In this document: positions 1 to 8,217 of the stretch, one piece after another | How positions within the stretch are numbered: the stretch's first letter is position 1 | Layout of the letters: each line of letters begins with the position of its first letter | From: Clostridia bacterium | GTDB taxonomy: Bacteria > Bacillota_A > Clostridia > Christensenellales > CAG-138 | Length of the DNA: 11,139 nucleotides | Direction of reading: 5' to 3' | NCBI GenBank assembly: GCA_017553815.1 | Contig: JAFZJT010000062.1 | Span: 1 to 11,139 of the forward strand | The notes under the pieces: model-generated | Databases searched by the model: none | Told to the model about the DNA's origin: nothing | What the model saw: only the letters and a program-made list of their open reading frames with translations | Position numbers and translations under genes: made by a program

Positions 1-40
1 CAAATCGTTCATGATCGCTACTTCAATATTCAGTATATCA

Positions 41-57
41 CAAGGCGCTGTGCCTTG
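41..57. repeat. Small perfect inverted repeat (6-bp arms, 5-nt loop)
   Basis: CAAGGC (41-46) and GCCTTG (52-57) are perfect reverse complements around GCTGT. No T-run follows on either strand, so it does not look like an intrinsic terminator. It would lie at the start of the leader made from the leftward promoter at 68-98. It could be an RNA hairpin near the 5' end or an operator. Its role is unknown. Confidence 0.4.
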
Positions 58-67
58 CAATGCCACA

Positions 68-98
68 AGTATAACATATCCTCCCCCCCCCATGTCAA
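68..98 (-). promoter_or_regulatory. Promoter-like element with a C9/G9 tract in its spacer
   Basis: On the minus strand a perfect -35 hexamer TTGACA (93-98) is followed after 19 bp by TATACT (68-73). The spacer holds an uninterrupted run of nine G (C on the plus strand, 83-91). The promoter would fire leftwards and leave the window after about 60 bases, so its gene is not visible. The only start codon after it is an ATG at 10-12 with a weak upstream GAAG. The 19-bp spacing is longer than the 17-bp optimum, so the tract length could matter for strength. The hexamers are seen directly; promoter function is inferred. Confidence 0.5.
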
Positions 99-210
99 GC
101 ATAATAATATCTCATTCGCCTCCGTAGGACATTTTTTATTTTCACTTGTACTTGTGTTTTTCGGTATCGCCTCGGTAAACGGAGCAAAAAAGTCGGATTC
201 TTTCAATATG

Positions 211-243
211 AAAAGGGCGAACAACCGAAGTCATTCACCCTTT
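211..243 (-). terminator. Probable intrinsic terminator of the hydrogenase operon
   Basis: About 27 bases past the hydA stop, the minus-strand transcript can form a 10-bp stem (AAAGGGUGAA with UUCGCCCUUU, arms 234-243 and 212-221) with a 12-nt loop. One pair is G-U, which forms only in the minus-strand RNA, so the direction fits hydA. The 3' arm ends in four U and then CAUAUU, so the U-tract is short. A second T6 run follows about 15 bases later without a convincing stem. Confidence 0.55.
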
Positions 244-269
244 GTTCACCACAGATTGGTGGCTGTTGA

Positions 270-2015
270 TTATTTATACAGACCCCTCTTGGTGTAGTGG
301 GTATGGAGCAGCTCGTGGGACTTGTGGCCGTTGGGCTCGCCAAGGTACTCATAGAGCTCCTTCATAACGGGGTTCTCGTGGGACTTGCGGAGAGTCATAG
401 CATCGTCCTCGCCATACAGACCTGCGGCGCGAACTGCGCGAAGGTCCGTATTGTTGCGGACGTAGCCGGGCTGATGGGGCTGACCGCCGCCGTTGACACA
501 GCCGCCGGGGCAGGCCATGACCTCGATGAAGTGGTAATCCCTCTCGCCGTTCTTGACCATGTCAAGGAGCTTGGCAGCATTGGAAAGGCCGCTGGTAACG
601 GCTACGCGCACCTTGGTGCCTGCAACGTCGTACTCGGCTTCCTTGATGTCCTTAAGGCCGCGAACCTCATGGAACTCAAGCTTTTCAAGGGGCTTGCCCG
701 TGACCTTTTCAACGACGGTGCGAAGCGCAGCTTCCATAACGCCGCCTGTTGCGCCGAAGATATGACCCGCGCCGGAAGCGATGCCGAATACGGGATCCGC
801 GGTTTCATCGGGGAGCTTATCGAACAGGATGCCCGCGCGCTTGATCATCGAAGCGAGCTCACGGGTGGTCAGAGAAACGTCGATGTCCCTTAGGCCGTCC
901 TTATTCTGCATCTCCTCGCGGGAAAGCTCGAACTTCTTCGCGGTGCAGGGCATGATGGAAACGGTCACGATATCCTTCGGGTCGATGCCCGCCTTCTCGG
1001 CATAGTAGCTCTTGACCATCGCGCCGAACATACCCTGGGGCGATTTGCAGCTCGAGAGGTTCTCGGTGAACTCTGGATAGTAATGCTCGCAGAACTTGAT
1101 CCAGCCGGGCGAGCAGGAGGTGATCATGGGCAGTTTACCGCCGTTCTGGAGCCTGCCGAGGAACTCGTTGCCTTCCTCCATGATGGTGAGGTCGGCAGCG
1201 GTGTCAACATCGAACACTTTGTCGAAGCCGAGCCTTCTGAGCGCCGCAAGCATCTTGCCCTCGACGTTGGTGCCGATGGGCATGCCGAAGCATTCGCCGA
1301 GCTGTACGCGAACGGAGGGAGCGGGGCCGACGACAACGTGCTTGGTGGGGTCGTTGAGCGCAGCCCATACCTTCGCGGTGTCGTCCCTCTCTGTGAGAGC
1401 GCCGGTGGGGCAGACCGCGATGCACTGACCGCAGTTTACGCAGCTGGTCTCCGCAAGGCCCATCTCGAACGCGCTTGCGATATGGGTCTTGAAGCCGCGC
1501 GCATTGGGGCCGATTACGGAAGCGAACTGGTTGAACTTACATACGGCGACGCAGCGACGGCAGAGGATGCACTTGCTGTTGTCGCGGATGAGATGGATCG
1601 CGGAATCGTCGATATCGGGTTCGAGCTCGCCGCCGAACTGATACTTATGGTTCTCGCACTCATATTCCTGAGCAAGGGTCTGCAGCTCGCAGTTGGTGCT
1701 GCGGGAGCAGCCGAGGCAGTCCATCCTGTGGTTGGAGAGCAGAAGCTCGAGGGTCTTTTTGCGGGAATCGCGGATAGCGGCGGTGTTGGTCTGAACCTCC
1801 ATGCCCTCGGCAACGGTCTGAAGGCAAGCAACGGGGTTGCTCCTCGCGCCCTTGACCTCAACAACACAGAGACGGCAGGCGCCTATCGCGTTGACATCCT
1901 TGAGGTAGCAAAGGGTAGGAATGCGGATACCGGCCTGTTCGGCTGCCTGCAGAATGGTATAGTTCGCAGGAACCTGAACGTCCATGCCGTTTATCTTCAT
2001 GTTGATCATATCCAT
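270..2015 (-). CDS. hydA: [FeFe] hydrogenase catalytic subunit (HydA/HndD type)
   Basis: This is the catalytic subunit of a multimeric, NAD(P)-linked and probably electron-bifurcating cytoplasmic hydrogenase; it interconverts protons and H2 at the H-cluster. The 581 residues are close to the HndD length. Domains in order: a plant-type [2Fe-2S] ferredoxin with C36, C47, C50 and C64; a His-Cys [4Fe-4S] site with H96, C100, C103 and C109; two [4Fe-4S] motifs (C149/152/155/159 and C192/195/198/202); then the H-cluster domain with L1 TSCSPGW (299-305), L2 MPCTAKKFE (355-363) and L3 VMACPGGCVNGGGQP (499-513). The C-terminal small-subunit-like segment (about 530-578) is fused on. L1 has Ser302 where TSCCPxW enzymes have the second Cys. 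The ATG follows GGAGAA, which abuts the hydB stop (TAAGGAGAA), so the two are probably translationally coupled. It is the last gene of the operon. Confidence 0.95.
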   Translation of the reverse strand: MDMINMKINGMDVQVPANYTILQAAEQAGIRIPTLCYLKDVNAIGACRLCVVEVKGARSNPVACLQTVAEGMEVQTNTAAIRDSRKKTLELLLSNHRMDCLGCSRSTNCELQTLAQEYECENHKYQFGGELEPDIDDSAIHLIRDNSKCILCRRCVAVCKFNQFASVIGPNARGFKTHIASAFEMGLAETSCVNCGQCIAVCPTGALTERDDTAKVWAALNDPTKHVVVGPAPSVRVQLGECFGMPIGTNVEGKMLAALRRLGFDKVFDVDTAADLTIMEEGNEFLGRLQNGGKLPMITSCSPGWIKFCEHYYPEFTENLSSCKSPQGMFGAMVKSYYAEKAGIDPKDIVTVSIMPCTAKKFELSREEMQNKDGLRDIDVSLTTRELASMIKRAGILFDKLPDETADPVFGIASGAGHIFGATGGVMEAALRTVVEKVTGKPLEKLEFHEVRGLKDIKEAEYDVAGTKVRVAVTSGLSNAAKLLDMVKNGERDYHFIEVMACPGGCVNGGGQPHQPGYVRNNTDLRAVRAAGLYGEDDAMTLRKSHENPVMKELYEYLGEPNGHKSHELLHTHYTKRGLYK

Positions 2016-2026
2016 ATCGGTTCTCC

Positions 2027-3820
<1,794 letters not shown>

Positions 3821-3836
3821 AAAATACTCTCCTTAA

Positions 3837-4208
3837 TTATTTCTCTGCAGCGCCGATGGTGTACTCGGCGATGGGCTTGCCGCCCTTAAGGTGCTTTTCA
3901 ACGATCTCCTTCGCCATTTCGGGAGTGACCTTGATGTAGGTAACGCGCTCGTTATCGCCCTCGAAAACCTCGACGATGGGCTCGAAGCGGCACATGCCGA
4001 TGCAGCCGGTCTGGCTGACGGTTACCTTATCGCTGAGGTTCTGCTTGGCAACTTCCTCAACAAAGGCGTTGAGAACGGGCCTTGCGCCGGCGGCAATACC
4101 GCAGGTCGCCATACCGACGGCAACGCGGGTGGATGCCTGACCTTCGCGGAGAATGACCTTGTTCTGCATTCTCTCACGGATCTTTGCGAGTTCTTCCAAT
4201 GATTTCAT
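3837..4208 (-). CDS. hndB: HndB-like thioredoxin-fold [2Fe-2S] ferredoxin-like subunit
   Basis: This 123-residue protein resembles HndB, the small subunit found between the NuoE-like and NuoF-like genes of HndABCD hydrogenases. A short helical N-terminus (1-20) leads into a thioredoxin-like ferredoxin fold with MATCGIAAGAR (33-43) and TGCIGMCRFEP (67-77). Only three cysteines exist in the whole protein (C36, C69, C73), so a classical four-Cys [2Fe-2S] site is incomplete. From memory, CGIAAGA in place of a second N-terminal Cys is common in this family, but I cannot check that here. It probably has a structural or electron-transfer role within the complex. The ATG is preceded by GAAAGGAAAA about 12 nt upstream, a rather long spacing. 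A 72-nt AT-rich gap separates it from the upstream ATPase gene, whereas hydB follows after only 16 nt. Confidence 0.85.
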   Translation of the reverse strand: MKSLEELAKIRERMQNKVILREGQASTRVAVGMATCGIAAGARPVLNAFVEEVAKQNLSDKVTVSQTGCIGMCRFEPIVEVFEGDNERVTYIKVTPEMAKEIVEKHLKGGKPIAEYTIGAAEK

Positions 4209-4280
4209 ACGGATCGTTTTCCTTTCGGTTTATTGAATTTTGATTTTTAATTTTTATATTCTTAAAGCAGCAGCCGAAAA

Positions 4281-4841
4281 TTATTGAGCGTACTGTTCTT
4301 CAAGCATCTGCTTCACCCAAACGAGCACCATAGGATCGGAAAGAGGCACGTCGTCGCCGAGGATGATGCGCATTTCGCGCGTATCGAGCGCAACGAGCTT
4401 TTCGCTGCCGTTTTCACAAATGGAATGCGTGAAAACGTAATCCACCTCGGGAAAACCCTGAAGGAGCGTTGTAACGGTCGAAACTATGTCGCCGATCGGG
4501 GTGAAATCGAGGTGATCCTTGCGGAAATAAGCCTTGATCTCGGTTCCGCAGTTCTCGGGATCGATGCTGCGCTGAGTGCTCGTAAGCTCGATATGACCTC
4601 CGGTCTGTTCGGCGGCGAGCTTCAAAAGCGGGATCCCGAGCCCGACATTTCTCGTGGTGCGGGTGGTTGAAAACGGATCGTGCACGGAGGCAAGAAACTC
4701 GGGACTCATGCCGTACCCGTTGTCCTTGATGGCAATGGTAAGCTCCGTGTCGGATTCATCGAGCGTTATCTCAACAAGATCCGCCTCCGCTGTGATGGAG
4801 TTCTGAGCGATGTCGAGAATGTTGAGGGAGAGTTCCTTCAA
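4281..4841 (-). CDS. GHKL-type ATP-binding protein (HATPase_c), TTG start
   Basis: This 186-residue protein has the Bergerat ATP-binding fold: N-box Asn14 (AQNS), G1 box DNGYGM (40-45), F-box-like DPFSTT (55-60), G2 box GLGIPLL (67-73) and a final GT at 99-100. It has no phospho-acceptor His domain and no membrane segment, so it is not a complete sensor kinase. The C-terminal 75 residues (about 110-186) are an extension I do not recognise. The start is TTG, supported by AAAGGAG six bases upstream; no ATG lies near, since the first internal Met is residue 45. Related ATPases accompany Fe-only hydrogenase genes in clostridia. A protein kinase or anti-sigma-like role is inferred. It is the last of the regulatory genes before hndB, hydB and hydA. 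Confidence 0.85.
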   Translation of the reverse strand: MKELSLNILDIAQNSITAEADLVEITLDESDTELTIAIKDNGYGMSPEFLASVHDPFSTTRTTRNVGLGIPLLKLAAEQTGGHIELTSTQRSIDPENCGTEIKAYFRKDHLDFTPIGDIVSTVTTLLQGFPEVDYVFTHSICENGSEKLVALDTREMRIILGDDVPLSDPMVLVWVKQMLEEQYAQ

Positions 4842-4887
4842 TTCTTTCTCCTTTCCGAGCCGCCTTGCGCGCTCCGTTTACGCTTCG

Positions 4888-5622
4888 TTATTTATTCCAT
4901 TCGTCCTGCGAGCGCCTCAGCTCCTTAAAGAGCGCGGCGCGTACCGTTTCGGGGGACGCGTCCGAAGCCGCGTCGAGGTGGAGAAAGTTCTCCGCCTGAT
5001 TCAGCTCCCAGAGCCTGTGCGCGTCGCTTGAAACGACGAGCTTTCTGCCCTCCGCAAGCTCGATATTCTTCCTTTCCCGAAGCTCCGCCAGTCCGAAAAC
5101 AGGCTCATCGGGAAACGAGCCGAGCATCGCAAGCAGACCGTTGGACTCGCGGTCGATATGCGCCGGGTAGCAAACGCCGCCGAACGAGCGCACCATTGCC
5201 GCCGCGTCCTCGATCGAAAGCGAGGTCGCACCGGGCAAAAACCACTGATCCTCCCCCGTCACAACGTCCTTCGGCCCCATTATGAACTGGTTGCCGAAGA
5301 TCTCGACCTTGTTCTTGAGCTGCATCCGGTAGCCTTGCAGCGCCTCATCGAAGCGCATCGCCGTTTCAAGATCCTCGAAGATCGAAACCATGTGGATCTC
5401 CTCGGCGGTGGTAAGCTCCATGCCCGGAACCGGCGTTATGCCGTATTCCGTGCAGGCCTCGAAGAATGCGGGGCAGTTTTTGCAGGAGTTATGGTCGGTC
5501 AGCGCAACTATCTTCAGCCCGTTCAAATAGGCCATGCCCGCGATGTTGCAGGGCGTCATATCGTCGTCCCCGCAGGGGGACAGGCACGAATGTACGTGAA
5601 GATCGTAGCTGAATGCTTCCAT
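4888..5622 (-). CDS. PHP-domain metal-dependent phosphoesterase
   Basis: This is a 244-residue soluble PHP protein. Metal-binding motifs appear in the expected order: HVH (H9, H11), LTDHN (D43, H44), GMEL (E69), H77, YPAHID (H155) and SSDAH (D200, H202). PHP proteins hydrolyse phosphoester bonds (histidinol phosphate, nucleotides, nucleic-acid ends) using two or three divalent metals; the substrate here is unknown. The extra cysteines C13, C17, C25, C47 and C50 are noticeable for such a protein but not proof of an Fe-S site. The ATG lies 6 nt after the stop of the DRTGG-like gene, with only a weak GGA upstream, so translation is probably coupled. Its place among two HATPases and a sensory hydrogenase suggests a signal-removing hydrolase, which is inference. 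Confidence 0.85.
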   Translation of the reverse strand: MEAFSYDLHVHSCLSPCGDDDMTPCNIAGMAYLNGLKIVALTDHNSCKNCPAFFEACTEYGITPVPGMELTTAEEIHMVSIFEDLETAMRFDEALQGYRMQLKNKVEIFGNQFIMGPKDVVTGEDQWFLPGATSLSIEDAAAMVRSFGGVCYPAHIDRESNGLLAMLGSFPDEPVFGLAELRERKNIELAEGRKLVVSSDAHRLWELNQAENFLHLDAASDASPETVRAALFKELRRSQDEWNK

Positions 5623-5628
5623 AGTTAT

Positions 5629-6015
5629 TCAGTCCGCATCGCGGTAGGCTTCGTCGGCTTCAAGCGCCTCGCCGCCGTTTTGCGGCGCGATCATGCCGTA
5701 TATCCTGCCGCAGAGAGCGAAGGTGGGCTCGGGGGAGGAAAACAGGTTCACCCCGCGCATCCCGGCCGCCGCGATCAAATCCTCGCCGGGCTCAACGCCC
5801 TCGGCAAGGATAACGCAGGCGGCGTCCGTTAGCTGGGCGACAGCGATGACGTTTATATTGCTCATTATCGTCACCCATGCATCGCCGCTTACGGCTCTGC
5901 CCATTACCCAGCTCAGAAGATCGCCCGCATAACCGCCGGTGACTTCGCGCTCGCCGTCGTCGAGATTATGCGCCGTAAGAGCGAGCCTTTGTGCAAGATC
6001 GTTTACGCTGATCAT
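5629..6015 (-). CDS. DRTGG-domain-like protein (second copy)
   Basis: This 128-residue soluble protein resembles the DRTGG domain found with CBS domains and in phosphotransacetylase N-termini; the domain's biochemical role is poorly known. VTGGYAGDLLSWVMG (25-39) corresponds to the name-giving TGG region, followed by alternating hydrophobic strands and a conserved-looking CGRIY at 102-106. It aligns along its length with the other DRTGG-like protein at 7852-8190 (CGRIY against CGRLY, and shared hydrophobic pattern in the middle), so the two are probably paralogues. Here the TGG is intact. The start ATG has AGGAGG five bases upstream. It is followed at 6 nt by the PHP gene. A ligand-binding or adaptor role in the hydrogenase signalling module is inferred. 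Confidence 0.75.
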   Translation of the reverse strand: MISVNDLAQRLALTAHNLDDGEREVTGGYAGDLLSWVMGRAVSGDAWVTIMSNINVIAVAQLTDAACVILAEGVEPGEDLIAAAGMRGVNLFSSPEPTFALCGRIYGMIAPQNGGEALEADEAYRDAD

Positions 6016-6080
6016 CTTTTCCTCCTGTTTGAATGGGGGATAAATAACGAAAAATTTCCGTGTTTTTCCGCATAAAAGCC

Positions 6081-7394
6081 TTACCGGGGCTTTTCCTCGG
6101 CTCCTTTGTGCTTGTTCACCATCGCCTTGAAGCGTTCGCGCATGAGGATGAGGCAGTCGTCCATCTGCGCCTCGCCTCGAACCACGTCCTCCGCAAAAGC
6201 GCGGCAGGTGGGGGCTCCGCAGGCGCCGCAGTCTATCTGCGGCGTGGCGTCGTAGATATTTTCGATCTCCATCATCATGCGGATGGATTCGGCGCGGCTC
6301 AGATTGAGCGCGCCATTATCCGGGCTGACGTAGGTGAAGGGCCTTGCATCGACCAGCTCCTCGGGAACGTAGGTCTCCGGATCCTCGCCGATCTTGGGTA
6401 CCCTGTTCATCGAAACGGGCAGGTATCTTCTCAATGATTGAAGCTTGACCCTTGCGATGTACGGGTTTTCGACCATCATCGTGCCGCCGACGCAGCCGCC
6501 GGGGCAGGCGTTTAGTTCCACGAATCTTACGTTTGAAAGCTGTCCGTTTTCGATTTTATCGAGAACATGTATGACGTTCTCTATGCCGTCCGCCGCGAGA
6601 TAGCCCTCGTTGAGAAGGCTGGAGGCTTCGCCGCCCGAGGATGCCCAGCTCAGACCGATCATGCCGGTTTTACTGGCGGCCTTCGGGGAGATCTCGCGCT
6701 TCATCGACGAGATTAGGCGGAAGTAGGCCTCGCTTGCGGAAACGACGTTATCCACATACACTTCCTGATCCTGCATCGTGCTCTTTACCCAGCTCACCTT
6801 TGCGGGGCAGGGCGAGATGAACACGGTGCGAATATCCTCGCTCTTGAGCTCGGGATGCGTTTTAAGCGCCTCCCTTCGGGCATATTTGCCCGCGATCTCC
6901 ATCGGAGCAAGAAGCGGGAGCAGGTGATCAATCAGCGTCGGAAAACGGTTTTTGATGAGCCTTACCACAACGGGACATGCGGAGCTTATTATCGGAAAGA
7001 CCACTCCCGGCCTGTTCATATAGTGCCGCGTGTATTCGGTGTGTATCTCGGCGCCCCTGGCGACCTCGTAAACGTCGTTGAAGCCGATGTCCAGCAGCCC
7101 CTGGATGACGTAATCCGCGTCCGAAAGGGCGTTGAACTGACCAAACAGCGACGGAGCCGGAAGAGCGATAAGATACTTGCTCGAATCAAGATCTTCGATC
7201 TTTTCATAGACCGCACGCTGCGCCTTCTGCTCGCATATCCTGATGCACTCACCGCAGTCGATGCAATCGGCAGGGTTGATGACCGCATGACCGTCCCTTA
7301 TGCGTATCGCTTCGGTGGGACAGCGCTTTAAACAATTCGTGCATCCCTTGCACTTCTCTGTTTCAAGAAAAACCGAATGTTTGTATCCTTCCAT
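6081..7394 (-). CDS. Putative sensory [FeFe]-hydrogenase-like protein with C-terminal Fe-S domain
   Basis: This 437-residue protein is related to HydA but built differently. The N-terminus carries two [4Fe-4S] motifs (C15/18/21/25 and C44/47/50/54). The H-cluster-type domain (about 70-310) keeps the four candidate ligand cysteines: C140 in SSACP, C196 in SPCPAK, and C297 and C301 in ACPGGC. The residue matching the proton-transfer Cys of catalytic enzymes is Ala139, and the two Met near the cluster become Ser194 and Asn295. A C-terminal Fe-S domain has C389, C392, C397 and C414 (CGACGAPTC...C). This pattern matches the group C/D hydrogenases regarded as H2 sensors. Unlike many of those, it has no PAS, kinase or phosphatase domain after the Fe-S domain. 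The ATG has AAAAGGAGA just upstream. It lies at the centre of the regulatory genes. Catalysis is not excluded. Confidence 0.85.
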   Translation of the reverse strand: MEGYKHSVFLETEKCKGCTNCLKRCPTEAIRIRDGHAVINPADCIDCGECIRICEQKAQRAVYEKIEDLDSSKYLIALPAPSLFGQFNALSDADYVIQGLLDIGFNDVYEVARGAEIHTEYTRHYMNRPGVVFPIISSACPVVVRLIKNRFPTLIDHLLPLLAPMEIAGKYARREALKTHPELKSEDIRTVFISPCPAKVSWVKSTMQDQEVYVDNVVSASEAYFRLISSMKREISPKAASKTGMIGLSWASSGGEASSLLNEGYLAADGIENVIHVLDKIENGQLSNVRFVELNACPGGCVGGTMMVENPYIARVKLQSLRRYLPVSMNRVPKIGEDPETYVPEELVDARPFTYVSPDNGALNLSRAESIRMMMEIENIYDATPQIDCGACGAPTCRAFAEDVVRGEAQMDDCLILMRERFKAMVNKHKGAEEKPR

Positions 7395-7415
7395 GCAGTC
7401 TCCTTTTCAGCTTGC

Positions 7416-7847
7416 TCAGCTTACCTTGAATTTGAGTTCGATGGTCGTGCCTTTGCCGACTGTCGAATCTATGTTCATTTCATCGGAGTAGTTCTTCATG
7501 TTCGGAAGACCCATGCCGGCGCCGAAGCCAAGCGCACGGATATTATCCGGCGCGGTCGAGTAGCCCTCCTGCATCGCCGTTTCAACGTCGGCAATGCCCG
7601 GACCCTCGTCGGCCAGCACCACGCGAAGGCAGTCTTCATCCACAAATACGTCGGCTGTGCCGCCGTTTGCATGGATGACCATGTTGATCTCTCCTTCGTA
7701 CATGGCGATGCTCACCCTGCGCGTAAGCTCCGGGGAAAAGCCAAGCTGCCTCATAAGCTTCTTGACCTTGACCGACGCTTCACCCGCCGAGGTGAAATCG
7801 TTTCCGTCCACGTCAAAATGGAAATTCAGAGTTTCGTTTTCCGCCAT
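7416..7847 (-). CDS. RsbW-like ATP-binding protein (anti-sigma/serine kinase-type HATPase)
   Basis: This 143-residue protein has a GHKL ATPase fold of the size of SpoIIAB/RsbW: N-box in MYEGEINMVIHANGG (about 49-63), G1 box DEGPG and G2 box GFGAGMGLPNMK, ending in GKGTTIELKF. Family members phosphorylate anti-sigma antagonists on Ser/Thr or bind sigma factors; no such partner gene is in the window. The chosen ATG (7845-7847) has GGAAGGTGA just upstream. That SD contains the TGA stop of the preceding DRTGG gene, leaving a 4-nt gap, so translation is probably coupled. A longer in-frame reading from 7895 would overlap that gene and has less support. It sits directly before the sensory hydrogenase gene, which makes it the nearest candidate output partner. 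Confidence 0.85.
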   Translation of the reverse strand: MAENETLNFHFDVDGNDFTSAGEASVKVKKLMRQLGFSPELTRRVSIAMYEGEINMVIHANGGTADVFVDEDCLRVVLADEGPGIADVETAMQEGYSTAPDNIRALGFGAGMGLPNMKNYSDEMNIDSTVGKGTTIELKFKVS

Positions 7848-7851
7848 CCGA

Positions 7852-8190
7852 TCACCTTCCAAATCCGGCAAGATACAGCCTTCCGCAGGACTCATACATC
7901 GTCAGTTGAGTGGTCATGAGCACGGTGCCGATATTCTCGGCAAGCGCGATCATCTCCTCGGTGGGCGTCTTCCCGCGAACGAAAACGACGCAGCCCATGT
8001 CCATCATCAGAGTAGTGCGAATGACCTGCGAGTTCACAAGCCCCGTGAGAAGGATGCCCTGATCCTTCACAAAGGCGAGCACATCGCTCATCATATCGCT
8101 GCCGCACGCGGAGTGAGCTTCCTTATCGAGAAACTCGCTGCCGGTAAGAACCTTGGCTTCAAGGATTTCGGCGACCTGACTGAGTTCCAT
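7852..8190 (-). CDS. DRTGG-domain-like protein (first copy, degenerate TGG)
   Basis: This 112-residue soluble protein shares the fold pattern and end motif (CGRLY, near residue 103) of the DRTGG-like protein at 5629-6015. The segment matching VTGG reads SACGSD, so the family's TGG is lost. The middle (ILLTGLVNSQVIRTTLMMDM and the strand after it) corresponds to the alternating strands of the paralogue. The ATG is preceded by GGAGG at 6 nt. It lies 27 nt after the hydC stop and 4 nt before the RsbW-like gene. Proteins of this kind recur beside Fe-only hydrogenase genes, but no biochemical function is established that I know of. A ligand-binding regulator is a reasonable inference. Confidence 0.72.
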   Translation of the reverse strand: MELSQVAEILEAKVLTGSEFLDKEAHSACGSDMMSDVLAFVKDQGILLTGLVNSQVIRTTLMMDMGCVVFVRGKTPTEEMIALAENIGTVLMTTQLTMYESCGRLYLAGFGR

Positions 8191-8217
8191 TTTAAACCTC
8201 CGATTCGGTTAAAAGAA

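Noticed and set aside
30..297. Short open frames near the left edge on both strands (64 and 80 codons)
   Set aside because: They have no ribosome binding site and cover the terminator and promoter-like elements. The predicted peptides show no family features.
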